DNA of 13,729 nucleotides from Synergistaceae bacterium (GTDB lineage Bacteria > Synergistota > Synergistia > Synergistales > Aminobacteriaceae), in NCBI GenBank assembly GCA_017427625.1, contig JAFRSL010000061.1, positions 1-13,729 on the forward strand. The letters are read 5' to 3'. Shown here in pieces: positions 1 through 7,776 of this stretch; positions within the stretch are counted from its first letter, which is position 1, and each line of letters opens with the position of its first letter. Below the pieces are notes generated by a model. It was not told the origin of the DNA. It did not search any database and saw nothing but the letters and a program-made list of their open reading frames with translations. The position numbers were made by a program, and so were the translations under genes.

Positions 1-1
1 C

Positions 2-3000
2 GCTGACGGTAAGCTTCTTGTGCCTGACTACGATTCCGACACTGGAATCATGATGTTCGATGTCTCGCCCGCCTCTGTCTACTATGACTACGACACGAAG
101 TTCGACAAGGACGAGACTAAGCGCAACATGGGCGTAACAATCGCCTCCGGAGCAAGCCCGGTCATCACAACATCGTCGCTTCCTGCCGGGAAAGTTGACG
201 TTCCCTATTCGTTCGAGTTCGAGGCAAACGGTGAGAAGCCAATCGCATGGACGGTTGAGGGCGAACTTCCTGAAGGCCTTGAGTTCAAGGACGGGAAACT
301 CGAGGGAACTCCTACAGCAGAAGGGTCGTTCAATCTCACTGTAACCGCGACAAATGACTTCGACAGCGCAACTAAGGACTTCACGCTCACGATTGCGAGT
401 GTAACGGTCGTAGCAAAGCCTGTCATCACGACGGAGAGCCTTCCTGACGCAATGAAGGGCGAGGGCTATTCGGCGGAGCTTTCCGCAACGAGTGATGAGC
501 ATGTAACGTGGAGCGCGGAGGGACTTCCTGCAGGACTCGAACTTGACTCATTGACGGGGAAAATCACGGGTACTCCGACTGAATCGGGGACGTTCAACGT
601 GAAAGTAACCGCTGAGAACACTGGCGGAGCTGAAACAAAGGAACTCACGCTCGTTGTCGAAGAGCCTTCTGCACCTCCTTCGCCAATGGTGATTGAGACA
701 TCAAAATGGGAGCGCGAGAACGGAAAACTCGTCGTTGAGACTACTGCGGGTGAACGTTACGAGTTTGAGGCTCTTGAAGGAACTGATGGCTACGGCTTCG
801 TCATCAACGGAACACTTCCCAATGGCCTCGTGATAAACCTTCCTGAGATGTGGGGTCTCGACACGGACAAGTCATTCGCTGTAACAGTTGCGGACGGGGA
901 CAAGATCGTTGAGGCGAGCGAAGTGCCTGGACTTGACGCGAATGCCTGCAGGATTCTCGGTGCAAACATCGTAACGCTGGCTATGCCGGATACAGTTATG
1001 ACTGCGTTCCAATTCATCGCGCCTTCAATCACAACGGCTGAGGATCTCGGAACGTTCACGGCTGACATGGACATCTCGATCCAGCTTAAGGCAGAGGGAA
1101 CGACATGGAAGATGAAGTGGAGTGCTGAGAATCTTCCTGACGTTCTGAACATTGGCGAGGACGGTCTGCTTTCGGGAAGCATCGCTGCGGCGGGGGAATA
1201 TAGCTTCACGGCGAAGGTCGAGAATGTTGCGGGCGAAGACTCGAGGACGTTCAAGCTGACAGTCAAAGCTGCACCGACAAGGCCGGTATCACCAGTCATA
1301 ACGACGGCCAAGAATCTCGGAACATTCAAGGTGGGCGAGGAAGTCTCGATCCAGCTTGAGGCAACAGGTACAACACCGATAACGTGGCTGAAGACGGATG
1401 GGACTCTTCCTGACGGTCTTGTTGTTGACAGCTCCGGGCTTCTCTCTGGAACGCTGACGAAGGCGGGGAAATATACGTTCCTCGTGAGTGCGACGAATGA
1501 GGTCGGAAGTGTCTCAAGGGGCTTATCGATGACGGTTGAGAGCAATATTCAGGTTCCGTCAATAACATCGGCTCAGGACTTGGGGACTTACGAGTACGAG
1601 GCTGATGTCGACAAGCATATCGAGGCAACTGGCACAGCTCCTATAACTTGGAGCATGTCAGGGAATCCAAGCTGGCTTGAGATTGACTCAGAGACCGGCG
1701 ACATCACAGGAACAACTCCAAAGAAGTCAGGCGAGTTTACGTTCACTGTAACGGCCTCGAACTCTGGAGGCAAGGACTCGCGGAAGTTCACGCTGAAAGT
1801 GAAGACGACGGTGGCCGAAGTAACTGCCCCGACGATAAAGACGGACTCGCTTCCGAACGGCACAAACGGCGAAATCTACAACGCTACACTTGATGCTGAT
1901 GGCTCATCACCAATCACATGGGCGGCAACGGGGCTTCCTGACGGGCTTTCGCTGAACGCATCGGGCAAGCTGACTGGTGTCCCGAAAGTTGGCGGTAATT
2001 TCACGGTCGTTGTAACGGCTGAGAACTCTGCAGGCAATGACACGAAGGAGTACACGCTGACAATAGCTGAGAGCAACAAGGTCAACCCGCCGAAGATCAC
2101 GACAGACGAGCTTTCGGATGCGACGGTTGGCGATGAATACAACGTCCAGTTTACCGCTGAGGGTAAGGACATAACGTGGACAGCAACGTGGAAAGCACTT
2201 ACGGGCTTCACGTTCACGCCTGACGGAGTGCTCAGGGGAACTCCCACAGCTTCCGGGACGTTCAACATCGTCGTGAAAGCGAAGAACAAGGCAGGTACGG
2301 ACTACGCTAACTTGACTTTGAAGGTTAACGACAAGCCTAACGAGACAGTGAGTCTCCCAGAAGTGAAGTCGTCGAAGATTCCTGACGCATACCAGGACGA
2401 GGAGTACAGTTACTTCCTTGAGGCAACGGGAACAGGCCTTAAGTGGTCGCTGGCAGAGCCTGATTCTCTTCCGAAGGGACTGGAACTCACGGAGGACGGC
2501 GAGATTACCGGAAGGGTTGACACGAGCAAGGCAACGACGTTCAAGTTCAAGGTAATCGCCTCGAACAGTGCAGGATCATCACCGGCAAAGCAGATAAGCC
2601 TGAAGGTTGTCGCAAAGACTCCCACGTTCAAGAGCGATGCTTTGAAGGAAGCAAAGTGGAACAAGAAGTACAGTTTCACGCTGAAAGTCCAGAACATGAA
2701 GCCGACGGTCTGGGGAATCGAGGGTGATCTTCCTGAGGGTGTGAAGTTCGACAAGGGCAAATTCTCCGGCAAACCGACTGAAGCGGGCGAGTTCGACCTG
2801 ACGATTTCGGCCAGCAACGGTGCAGTCGAGCTTTCAGAGGAGTTCACGCTGGTTGTCAAGGGAGTAACGCCGAAGATCAAAGGCTCGTTCAAGAAGGGCA
2901 CTGAAGGCGAACCGTACAAGTCGGTATTAAAAGCGACGGGTGTAACGCCTCTGACATGGTACTTCGAGGATTTGCCTGACGGTTTGGATTACACGACCAA

Positions 3001-3820
3001 CGAAACGGGCGAGGAATGCACAATCACCGGGACACCTGAGGGAGCGTTCAACAGCAAGATTCAGGTAACAGTCGAGAACGGTTCAGGCGATGACCAGACG
3101 GCCGGCAAAGGAATAAAGATGACCATCAAGGCCGTGAAGCCCAAAATCACGACAGCGGTCGAAGATATTCCTGACGGTACTGTAGGTAAAAGGTACTCGT
3201 ACCAGCTCAAGTTCTCACCGGCGACTGCTGAAGTTTTGTGGTCATACACGGGTGATATGCCTGAGGGTCTTAGGCTTGACGAGGACTCAGGGGTCATTGA
3301 GGGAGTGCCCGAAGAAGCTGGGACTAACTTCAAGATCACAGTGAAAGTCGAGAACGTGAACAAAGCCTCCTACAAGAGCACGCGTGTGTTCTACATCACG
3401 ATAAATCCTGCCGAACCAGCTACGGACAAACCGGAAGAGCCTGAAGAGCCGGAAGCTCCTGAGTTCGTGAACGGTGTGGCCTATCATGAGCGCGGTGAAC
3501 TCACGGCGGAAACTCTCGCAGTAATCGCCGGCAATGATGAGGTGATTGCGGCTGTGCTCCCGGCATTGGAAGTCGAAGAAGCTGGGTTGTACGAGTTCAC
3601 TGTCTCGCTCGATGTGAACGCACCTGTGGACGGACTGCTCGTGTGGCATTCGTTCCCGAACGGCGAGGACGATGAGAACGACGCGGAAAATGCGGTGTTC
3701 CTCGACGAAGAGGGTGAAACCGTCGAGAGAGTGCCGGAGGCTTACTCAGTAACGGTCTCGGCATGGCTTGAACCGGGCATCATCTACGAGCCGATCATCG
3801 CGGTTAGAATTAAGGACTAG
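2..3820 (+). CDS. Large He_PIG (putative Ig) repeat surface protein, 5'-truncated by the window edge
   Basis: The reading frame is open to the window edge, so the true start and any signal peptide lie upstream; a GTG at position 20 is almost certainly internal. The visible part is 1,272 residues, numbered here from the codon at position 2. Residues 1-52 are the end of an upstream domain. Eleven Ig-like repeats of about 80-90 residues follow, each with an opening like PxITTxxLPxG, a central ITW, then LPxGLxxxxxGxxxGTP and a closing TVTAxNxxGxxxxxxTLTV. This is the He_PIG signature of secreted adhesin-like proteins. A divergent module (about 222-340) interrupts them after repeat 2. An acidic Pro/Glu linker (1138-1154) leads to a 118-residue C-terminal domain. 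I see no LPXTG motif, C-terminal membrane helix or terminal beta-barrel pattern. Surface or secreted localisation and an adhesive or structural role are inferred. The gene ends at a strong terminator and converges on the downstream glycosyltransferase gene. Confidence 0.9.
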   Translation, partial: ADGKLLVPDYDSDTGIMMFDVSPASVYYDYDTKFDKDETKRNMGVTIASGASPVITTSSLPAGKVDVPYSFEFEANGEKPIAWTVEGELPEGLEFKDGKLEGTPTAEGSFNLTVTATNDFDSATKDFTLTIASVTVVAKPVITTESLPDAMKGEGYSAELSATSDEHVTWSAEGLPAGLELDSLTGKITGTPTESGTFNVKVTAENTGGAETKELTLVVEEPSAPPSPMVIETSKWERENGKLVVETTAGERYEFEALEGTDGYGFVINGTLPNGLVINLPEMWGLDTDKSFAVTVADGDKIVEASEVPGLDANACRILGANIVTLAMPDTVMTAFQFIAPSITTAEDLGTFTADMDISIQLKAEGTTWKMKWSAENLPDVLNIGEDGLLSGSIAAAGEYSFTAKVENVAGEDSRTFKLTVKAAPTRPVSPVITTAKNLGTFKVGEEVSIQLEATGTTPITWLKTDGTLPDGLVVDSSGLLSGTLTKAGKYTFLVSATNEVGSVSRGLSMTVESNIQVPSITSAQDLGTYEYEADVDKHIEATGTAPITWSMSGNPSWLEIDSETGDITGTTPKKSGEFTFTVTASNSGGKDSRKFTLKVKTTVAEVTAPTIKTDSLPNGTNGEIYNATLDADGSSPITWAATGLPDGLSLNASGKLTGVPKVGGNFTVVVTAENSAGNDTKEYTLTIAESNKVNPPKITTDELSDATVGDEYNVQFTAEGKDITWTATWKALTGFTFTPDGVLRGTPTASGTFNIVVKAKNKAGTDYANLTLKVNDKPNETVSLPEVKSSKIPDAYQDEEYSYFLEATGTGLKWSLAEPDSLPKGLELTEDGEITGRVDTSKATTFKFKVIASNSAGSSPAKQISLKVVAKTPTFKSDALKEAKWNKKYSFTLKVQNMKPTVWGIEGDLPEGVKFDKGKFSGKPTEAGEFDLTISASNGAVELSEEFTLVVKGVTPKIKGSFKKGTEGEPYKSVLKATGVTPLTWYFEDLPDGLDYTTNETGEECTITGTPEGAFNSKIQVTVENGSGDDQTAGKGIKMTIKAVKPKITTAVEDIPDGTVGKRYSYQLKFSPATAEVLWSYTGDMPEGLRLDEDSGVIEGVPEEAGTNFKITVKVENVNKASYKSTRVFYITINPAEPATDKPEEPEEPEAPEFVNGVAYHERGELTAETLAVIAGNDEVIAAVLPALEVEEAGLYEFTVSLDVNAPVDGLLVWHSFPNGEDDENDAENAVFLDEEGETVERVPEAYSVTVSAWLEPGIIYEPIIAVRIKD
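158..3412 (+). repeat. Tandem He_PIG-type Ig-like repeats (eleven units plus one divergent module)
   Basis: Approximate unit starts are 158, 419, 1022, 1292, 1556, 1829, 2090, 2357, 2621, 2870 and 3140; the divergent module fills 665-1021. Unit length is about 245-275 bp. Units starting at 1022, 1292 and 1556 form a subfamily that opens with ITTAxxLGT or ITSAxxLGT instead of the TxSLPxG opening, which suggests local duplication. A 14-base exact match at 1074-1087 and 1344-1357, exactly 270 bp apart, is a DNA-level trace of this. Most other units have diverged in DNA and are recognisable mainly as protein. The boundaries are read by eye. Confidence 0.85.
665..1021 (+). other. Divergent module inside the Ig-repeat array
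   Basis: This roughly 119-residue stretch starts with a Pro/Ser-rich linker (PSAPPSPM) and lacks the He_PIG core: there is no ITW strand and no GTP turn. It has its own pattern of alternating polar and hydrophobic residues with TLPNGLVINLPEMWGL in the middle, followed by a DANACRILGANIVTLAMP segment. It carries a Cys, which is rare in this protein. It may be a separately inserted beta-sandwich domain. I do not recognise the family. Confidence 0.5.
3413..3463 (+). other. Acidic Pro/Glu linker before the C-terminal domain
   Basis: The segment encodes a short chain built on repeated EEP/EAP units. Low-complexity Pro/Glu stretches of this kind act as extended spacers. It cleanly separates the Ig array from the terminal domain. 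Confidence 0.7.
3464..3817 (+). other. Unassigned conserved-looking C-terminal domain of the repeat protein
   Basis: This 118-residue domain has distinctive phrases (AYHERGELTAETLAVIAG, then LLVWHSFPNGEDDEND, then VTVSAWLEPGIIYEPIIAV). It is strongly acidic in the middle and ends with hydrophobic beta-like strands and a charged RIKD tail. It is not an He_PIG repeat. I have an impression that similar tails close other Synergistaceae repeat proteins, which would fit an attachment or secretion module, but I cannot verify that here. Confidence 0.55.
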
Positions 3821-3837
3821 CAGTAACAGAAAACACT

Positions 3838-3870
3838 GACGGCCTCGCTAAACGGGGTCGTCTTTTTTTT
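3838..3870 (+). terminator. Rho-independent terminator of the repeat-protein gene
   Basis: A 10-bp stem (3838-3847 with 3853-3862, two G-U wobbles) encloses a 5-base CTAAA loop and is followed at once by eight T residues (3863-3870). It sits 17 bp after the stop codon. The next gene converges on it from the other side, 12 bp away. On the minus strand the downstream side is only partly T-rich, so efficient bidirectional action is uncertain. Confidence 0.92.
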
Positions 3871-3882
3871 GCGGCAAGGACA

Positions 3883-4785
3883 TTAACAGCTCAAATGCCC
3901 GTAAAAAGTCTCATGGCCGAATATGTGCTTCAGAAAATGATGTTTGTATGTCAGCTTTGAGAAATGAGTGTCTCTTTCTACTGCCTGAAAAGTTTCGAGA
4001 CTCCACTTTTTGTTCAAGAGGCTTTCAAGTTTGTATAGATCACAATCCACCATAGGCACAGAATCTAAAATGTCTCTGCATTCAGGAAGCTCCGTGTAAG
4101 CGATATAAATAGCGTAATCAATCAGGAAGTAATCAATCATGCAAGTTTGAGTTTTCCAGTATTCCAGAAAGAAATTCAGTACGAACTTGCACAAGAGATT
4201 TCCCTTCTTGGAGGCGTGCAGAAAATTCGTCCACCTGTTCTTGACGAAGTTGTAATTTCTCTGAGGGAACGGCCGCCTCACAGTGTAATAATCAAGCTCA
4301 AAGATTTCTTCCGGGATTCCGCCTGTAACAAAAATCGTCGCATCAAGCCAAAGCCCACCGTATTCGTACAGCAGATAGAATCTCACAATGTCCGAGAAAT
4401 GAGTGAGTGTTATAGCTCCTGAGTTTACTTTCTCAAGAATATAATCCGGCAGCTTTATGTAATCACTGTAGTTGTCCTTAGTAATGATCTTCAGAGTATG
4501 AGTACCCTTGTAACGGTTAAAGCTGGAAAAGCACATCTTCACGACTTCCGGCAAATTCTCTTCGCCCTGCCACCACATAGTCCAGATTACTCCGGAATTT
4601 TCAGACTGGTTCGATGTTTCTGACTTATAGCCAGAGATGAAATCGCTGTAATTCTCTTTGAGGTAATCCAAGACACGCCTGTGCTTCAACGGAGCCGCAC
4701 GTTTGAACCTTGATGCTGCCGCCGCACTCCATGCAATTCCCGAGCCAAAAATTCTATAAAGCTCTATGAAACGTGAAATCTTCAT
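3883..4785 (-). CDS. Capsular polysaccharide synthesis-type glycosyltransferase (Caps_synth/GT32-like)
   Basis: This 300-residue cytoplasmic protein matches the Caps_synth pattern (Pfam PF05704), relatives of the DXD-type sugar transferases of family GT32. IWTMWWQGEENLPE (67-80) is the nucleotide-sugar-side opening. HFSDIVRFYLLYEYGGLWLDAT (129-150) contains the SDxxR motif and the acidic metal/donor site in WLDAT. Proteins of this type add a sugar during capsule, O-antigen or LPS outer-core synthesis; donor and acceptor cannot be read from sequence. The start ATG overlaps the stop of the upstream DUF115 gene as ATGA and has no clear Shine-Dalgarno of its own, so translation is probably coupled. 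Several parts of the gene are AT-rich (22 G/C in 3901-3960). The 3' end faces the terminator of the repeat-protein gene. Confidence 0.85.
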   Translation of the reverse strand: MKISRFIELYRIFGSGIAWSAAAASRFKRAAPLKHRRVLDYLKENYSDFISGYKSETSNQSENSGVIWTMWWQGEENLPEVVKMCFSSFNRYKGTHTLKIITKDNYSDYIKLPDYILEKVNSGAITLTHFSDIVRFYLLYEYGGLWLDATIFVTGGIPEEIFELDYYTVRRPFPQRNYNFVKNRWTNFLHASKKGNLLCKFVLNFFLEYWKTQTCMIDYFLIDYAIYIAYTELPECRDILDSVPMVDCDLYKLESLLNKKWSLETFQAVERDTHFSKLTYKHHFLKHIFGHETFYGHLSC

Positions 4786-5624
4786 TTATTACTGAACAGT
4801 GTATCGAAATCAACTCTCTCGAAAACTTCAAGTTTACCGCCCCTCGTAGCATTCAAGATTCTGACGCCGTGTTCATCAGCGTAATGTCTGGCAGTGATAA
4901 AAGCATCCGTAGCAAAATCCAACGGGAAAACTACAGCTTCCTCATCTTTCTGACCATTGCCCCAGAAATCATCGGTCTGGTAATCTTGAAAGTGGTTCTT
5001 GATTTTATTGTTGATTATCATCTTTCCGTCCTTTGTCTGTTCTCTTGCGAATGAGTGATCCACTCCCAGCAGAATTATCTCCTTGAAGCCCATGTATACA
5101 GCGCGTTGGAGGCTGACATAAGTAACAGTGCCGCCGTCATATACACATTTAGAAATGTCGTCAGAAAAGTACTCCCCCCGTTTTGGTTCTATGAGGCGCA
5201 ACAAGATAGCTTCATCAATGTTATAGATTCTTCCTGACGCACTCATAGCTACGATTTTCAGTTCTGTTTTGACAGCTGAGATTTTCTCACGGGTCTTCTT
5301 GATCTCCTGAAAGTCATGGACGGTATAGATCGTAGGCCGCCACTCAGTGTTTGGGAACAAGTTATAGATGCTGTTTGAAGCTATTGATATTTCGCCGAAC
5401 TCCTTAAGTTTCTCAAGGTCTTTTATCGTGAGACTCGGCCCGTTCCCAATTATGAAACATCGCTGACCGTCGTAAAAGTTCTTGTATTTCTGTATAGCAA
5501 CCTTCCCGCTCTTGAAACGGTTCACATTCAAGATGCGCTTAACTCCCTTTTCAATCGTTCTGCTGAAGCCTCTGATGATGGGGTAGAGGCGGCTTTCTCG
5601 GTATTGATTTCTCAGTTTATACAT
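4782..5624 (-). CDS. DUF115 / 6-hydroxymethylpterin diphosphokinase MptE-like protein
   Basis: The 280-residue protein has the DUF115 layout (Pfam PF01973). FIIGNGPSL (57-65) is the nucleotide-binding loop, followed by IASNSIYNLFPNTEWRP (81-97), a TVHD motif (101-104), DGGTVTYVSLQRAVYMGFKEI (163-183) with the adjoining LLGVDHSF, and a C-terminal NATRGGKLEVFERVDF (258-273). In bacteria such proteins occur in flagellin, capsule and LPS glycosylation loci, where they are thought to act in surface-glycan transfer; archaeal MptE is a pterin diphosphokinase. A GNGPSL loop is shared with Cst-type sialyltransferases (GT42), so a sialyltransferase-like role is an alternative, but the overall motif spacing favours DUF115. 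The ATG has a GGAG (5638-5641) about 13 bp upstream, a long spacing, and an in-frame stop at 5631-5633 blocks any longer start. It is the first gene of a two-gene unit. Confidence 0.82.
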   Translation of the reverse strand: MYKLRNQYRESRLYPIIRGFSRTIEKGVKRILNVNRFKSGKVAIQKYKNFYDGQRCFIIGNGPSLTIKDLEKLKEFGEISIASNSIYNLFPNTEWRPTIYTVHDFQEIKKTREKISAVKTELKIVAMSASGRIYNIDEAILLRLIEPKRGEYFSDDISKCVYDGGTVTYVSLQRAVYMGFKEIILLGVDHSFAREQTKDGKMIINNKIKNHFQDYQTDDFWGNGQKDEEAVVFPLDFATDAFITARHYADEHGVRILNATRGGKLEVFERVDFDTLFSNK

Positions 5625-5657
5625 TGCGTGTTAAAATCTCCAAATATTATTTTGCAC

Positions 5658-5663
5658 ATTATA
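5658..5663 (-). promoter_or_regulatory. Candidate -10 box for the DUF115-Caps_synth unit
   Basis: The minus strand reads a perfect TATAAT here, 34 bp upstream of the ATG, leaving a leader of roughly 25-28 bases. No good -35 hexamer stands at 16-18 bp, so an activator or weak activity is possible. The divergent gene on the plus strand must also be expressed from this 63-bp region; a TATTAT at 5645-5650 is a possible -10 for it, with only a poor TTGCGT upstream. Confidence 0.45.
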
Positions 5664-5687
5664 TAACTTTTTGGAGTGTAATCTATC

Positions 5688-6704
5688 TTGAAAATTCTTC
5701 ACATTGTCCCTGAATTTGAGGAAGGCGGCGTTGAACGTTACGTACTCGAACTATGCCATGAACAGATCGCTGCCGGCCATGATATTACGCTTGCAACTGC
5801 CGGAGGAAAGCTCGAAAACTTCCTGCCCAAAGACGTAAGAGTCCTTCATCTTCCTGTACACCGAAAGAATCTTTTCACCGGGCTTTACTGCACGAAACGC
5901 CTCGCATCTTCGGGGAAATGGGACATAATACACGCGCATTCACGAGTCCCGGCATTCATTGCATGGGCTTTATCATCGCTCACAAAAACACGCTGGCTCA
6001 TGACAGCACACGCGCCTTACTCATTGAACTTGGGGATATGGCCGCTGAAACGAGCGCACGGTGTAATATGCGTCTCCGAGTCCGTCCGAAAACACCTTCA
6101 GGATTACCTTCCTCCTCTGAACGTAACCATACCCAATGGAATATGGAAGCCGTCAGCAAAATGGGAGGGCAAATATTTCCCGGACAACAGAAAATTTCTC
6201 TACATCGGATACCTCGCTAAGAGAAAGGGGCTTGACATCGCTTTGAAGGCTCTGGGGCTTCTGAAAAATTACGAATGGACGCTTGACATACTCGGCGATG
6301 GATCTCAGAGGCCTGAACTTGAAGCACTGGTGAACGAGCTGGGCATATCCGAGCGCGTGAAGTTCTACGGTTTTCGTGATGATGCTGAAATTTTCATGAG
6401 CAGGGCTGCGTGTCTTCTCTTCCCGTCATATCAGGAGGGACTTCCTTTGACGGTGAACGAGGCTCTTGCTGTCGGGATTCCTGTAATCGCGTCTGACATT
6501 GAACCTTTGAGGCCGCTTTCGTCAGGAGCATTAGTGCCGCCCGGAGATGTTGAGGCTTGGACTGAGGCAATAAGGCGGGTCATTAACGGCGGAAGTGCAA
6601 GCCCTTTATCGTCCGAGAGCCTCACAACGTTTGCGGAGACAGCGGAGAAGACTGAAGAATTTTACGGGAGGGTGCTGAGGGGTGAAGGTACTTCATTACG
6701 TTGA
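5688..6704 (+). CDS. GT4-family glycosyltransferase (GT-B fold)
   Basis: The 338-residue protein is a retaining GT-B glycosyltransferase of the GT4 type. The N-terminal acceptor domain opens with MKILHIVPEFEEGGVERYV, carrying the GGVER glycine-rich loop (13-17), and includes HAHSR (82-86). IPNGI (148-152) marks the hinge. The C-terminal donor domain contains YIGYLAKRKGLD (172-183) and the EX7E motif E250-E258 in QEGLPLTVNEA. No membrane segment is seen; it would work at the cytoplasmic membrane face building LPS core, O-chain or a related glycan. The start is TTG, chosen because a GGAG (5673-5676) lies 11 bp upstream and because it begins exactly at the typical MKILHI strand. The gene overlaps the next GT4 gene by 23 bp, so the two form one unit. 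The sugar specificity is unknown. Confidence 0.9.
   Translation: MKILHIVPEFEEGGVERYVLELCHEQIAAGHDITLATAGGKLENFLPKDVRVLHLPVHRKNLFTGLYCTKRLASSGKWDIIHAHSRVPAFIAWALSSLTKTRWLMTAHAPYSLNLGIWPLKRAHGVICVSESVRKHLQDYLPPLNVTIPNGIWKPSAKWEGKYFPDNRKFLYIGYLAKRKGLDIALKALGLLKNYEWTLDILGDGSQRPELEALVNELGISERVKFYGFRDDAEIFMSRAACLLFPSYQEGLPLTVNEALAVGIPVIASDIEPLRPLSSGALVPPGDVEAWTEAIRRVINGGSASPLSSESLTTFAETAEKTEEFYGRVLRGEGTSLR
6666..6672 (+). promoter_or_regulatory. Shine-Dalgarno that fixes the GTG start of the second GT4 gene
   Basis: GGGAGGG lies inside the end of the first GT4 gene, 9 bp before the GTG at 6682. This, together with the typical MKVLHYVD opening strand, supports the GTG start and the 23-bp overlap over any start further downstream. 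Confidence 0.7.
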
Positions 6705-7776
6705 TGCTGAAAGTATATCGTGGTCATTGCCGTACATCGAACACATAAAGTCTCTGGAGAAGTTCGGGATTGAGCAGGCTCTCTTGTGCAGGCCAGGCGG
6801 TGATATTGAGCGCGGTGCAAGAGAGAACGGTATACCTGTCTTCACTTGGAAGCCTCTGATGTCAGGAATGCCGTTATTGTCTCCAGGTTTTGTGAAGCTC
6901 ATTCGTGAAATAGGACCTGACATAATTCACACGAGACTTTCATCAGCGGCGGGGATTGCCGGATTCTGGAGGAAGCATCACGGTGTTCCAGTAGTATCGA
7001 CTTTCGACAAGCCAGCGAAGGCAAAATATTACACACGTTCTTCACGCTGTATATCGTGCGCTGAATGGCTGAGGGATTACATGGTGAACACTCAGGGAAT
7101 GGATCCGGCTATGATTGACGTTGTTCATAATCCTGTCAATGCCGCAAGATTTTCGAGGGACATGGCCATACGAAATGACTTCAGGAAATCTCTGGGGTTT
7201 TCTGAGAACGACATACTTTTCTCAGGAATGGGGATATACATAAAGCGCAAGGGCTTCGATGTTCTCATCAAGGCGTTCGCTCAGGTATGCAGTGAATACG
7301 ACGGTCATGAAACTCTGAGGCTCGCACTTATAGGGGCTGAAGGCGAGAAGGGTATGCGTGAAAGTTACGCCAGACTTGCCAGTGAGCTTGGTGTGAGCGT
7401 GATAATGCCGGATTCTTTCGTTCACGATGTCAGGGCATGGCTTTGGGCAAGCGATATATTCGTGATGCCTTCACGGGAAGAAGGGTTCAGCATTGCGCTT
7501 CTTGAGGGGCTTTCATCTGGGCTTCCTGCTGTTGTGTCGGACATTGAGCCTTTCACCGAGATCATAAGAACCGAGAGGAACAACGGCCTGATCGCAAAGA
7601 AAGATGACCCTGAGAGTTTCGCCCTTGCAATGCTGAAGATGCTTAGAGCCGGAAGTGAAGGTCGAAAGGATATTTCAGCCAATTCACTTGCCGTGATAAG
7701 GAAGTATTTCTCGCCAGAAAATGCCGCAGAGAAAACCATTGCCGTATATGAGCGTGTACTGAAAGATTCACTCTAA
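6682..7776 (+). CDS. Second GT4-family glycosyltransferase
   Basis: This 364-residue GT-B glycosyltransferase has an acceptor domain that opens with MKVLHYVDAESISW and contains PDIIHTRLSSAAGIAGF (79-95), and a hinge around VVHNPVN (147-153). The donor domain contains GMGIYIKRKGFDVLI (182-196) and the EX7E motif E267-E275 in REEGFSIALLEGLSSG. It lacks the GGxE loop at the N-terminus that its neighbour has, so the two are not recent duplicates and probably add different sugars. It is translated from an overlapping GTG start with a strong Shine-Dalgarno. Its stop codon overlaps the stop of the convergent ELM1 gene. No terminator follows. The role in LPS or other surface glycan assembly is inferred from the neighbouring KDO operon. 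Confidence 0.88.
   Translation: MKVLHYVDAESISWSLPYIEHIKSLEKFGIEQALLCRPGGDIERGARENGIPVFTWKPLMSGMPLLSPGFVKLIREIGPDIIHTRLSSAAGIAGFWRKHHGVPVVSTFDKPAKAKYYTRSSRCISCAEWLRDYMVNTQGMDPAMIDVVHNPVNAARFSRDMAIRNDFRKSLGFSENDILFSGMGIYIKRKGFDVLIKAFAQVCSEYDGHETLRLALIGAEGEKGMRESYARLASELGVSVIMPDSFVHDVRAWLWASDIFVMPSREEGFSIALLEGLSSGLPAVVSDIEPFTEIIRTERNNGLIAKKDDPESFALAMLKMLRAGSEGRKDISANSLAVIRKYFSPENAAEKTIAVYERVLKDSL

Noticed and set aside
20..22. GTG at position 20 as the true start of the repeat protein
   Set aside because: The frame stays open to the first base of the window, there is no Shine-Dalgarno, and the first residues look like the end of another domain rather than a signal peptide.
790..1545. Long minus-strand open frame (251 codons) opposite the Ig-repeat gene, with several similar ones along 205-3649
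   Set aside because: Translations are Ser/Val/Pro-rich mirror images of the sense repeats, with no domain, no Shine-Dalgarno and no independent structure. They are by-products of the codon bias of the real gene.
158..3412. Ig-repeat array considered as a CRISPR-like or other DNA repeat element
   Set aside because: Period is about 250-270 bp, the similarity is mainly at protein level, and the frame is open throughout; these are protein domain repeats.
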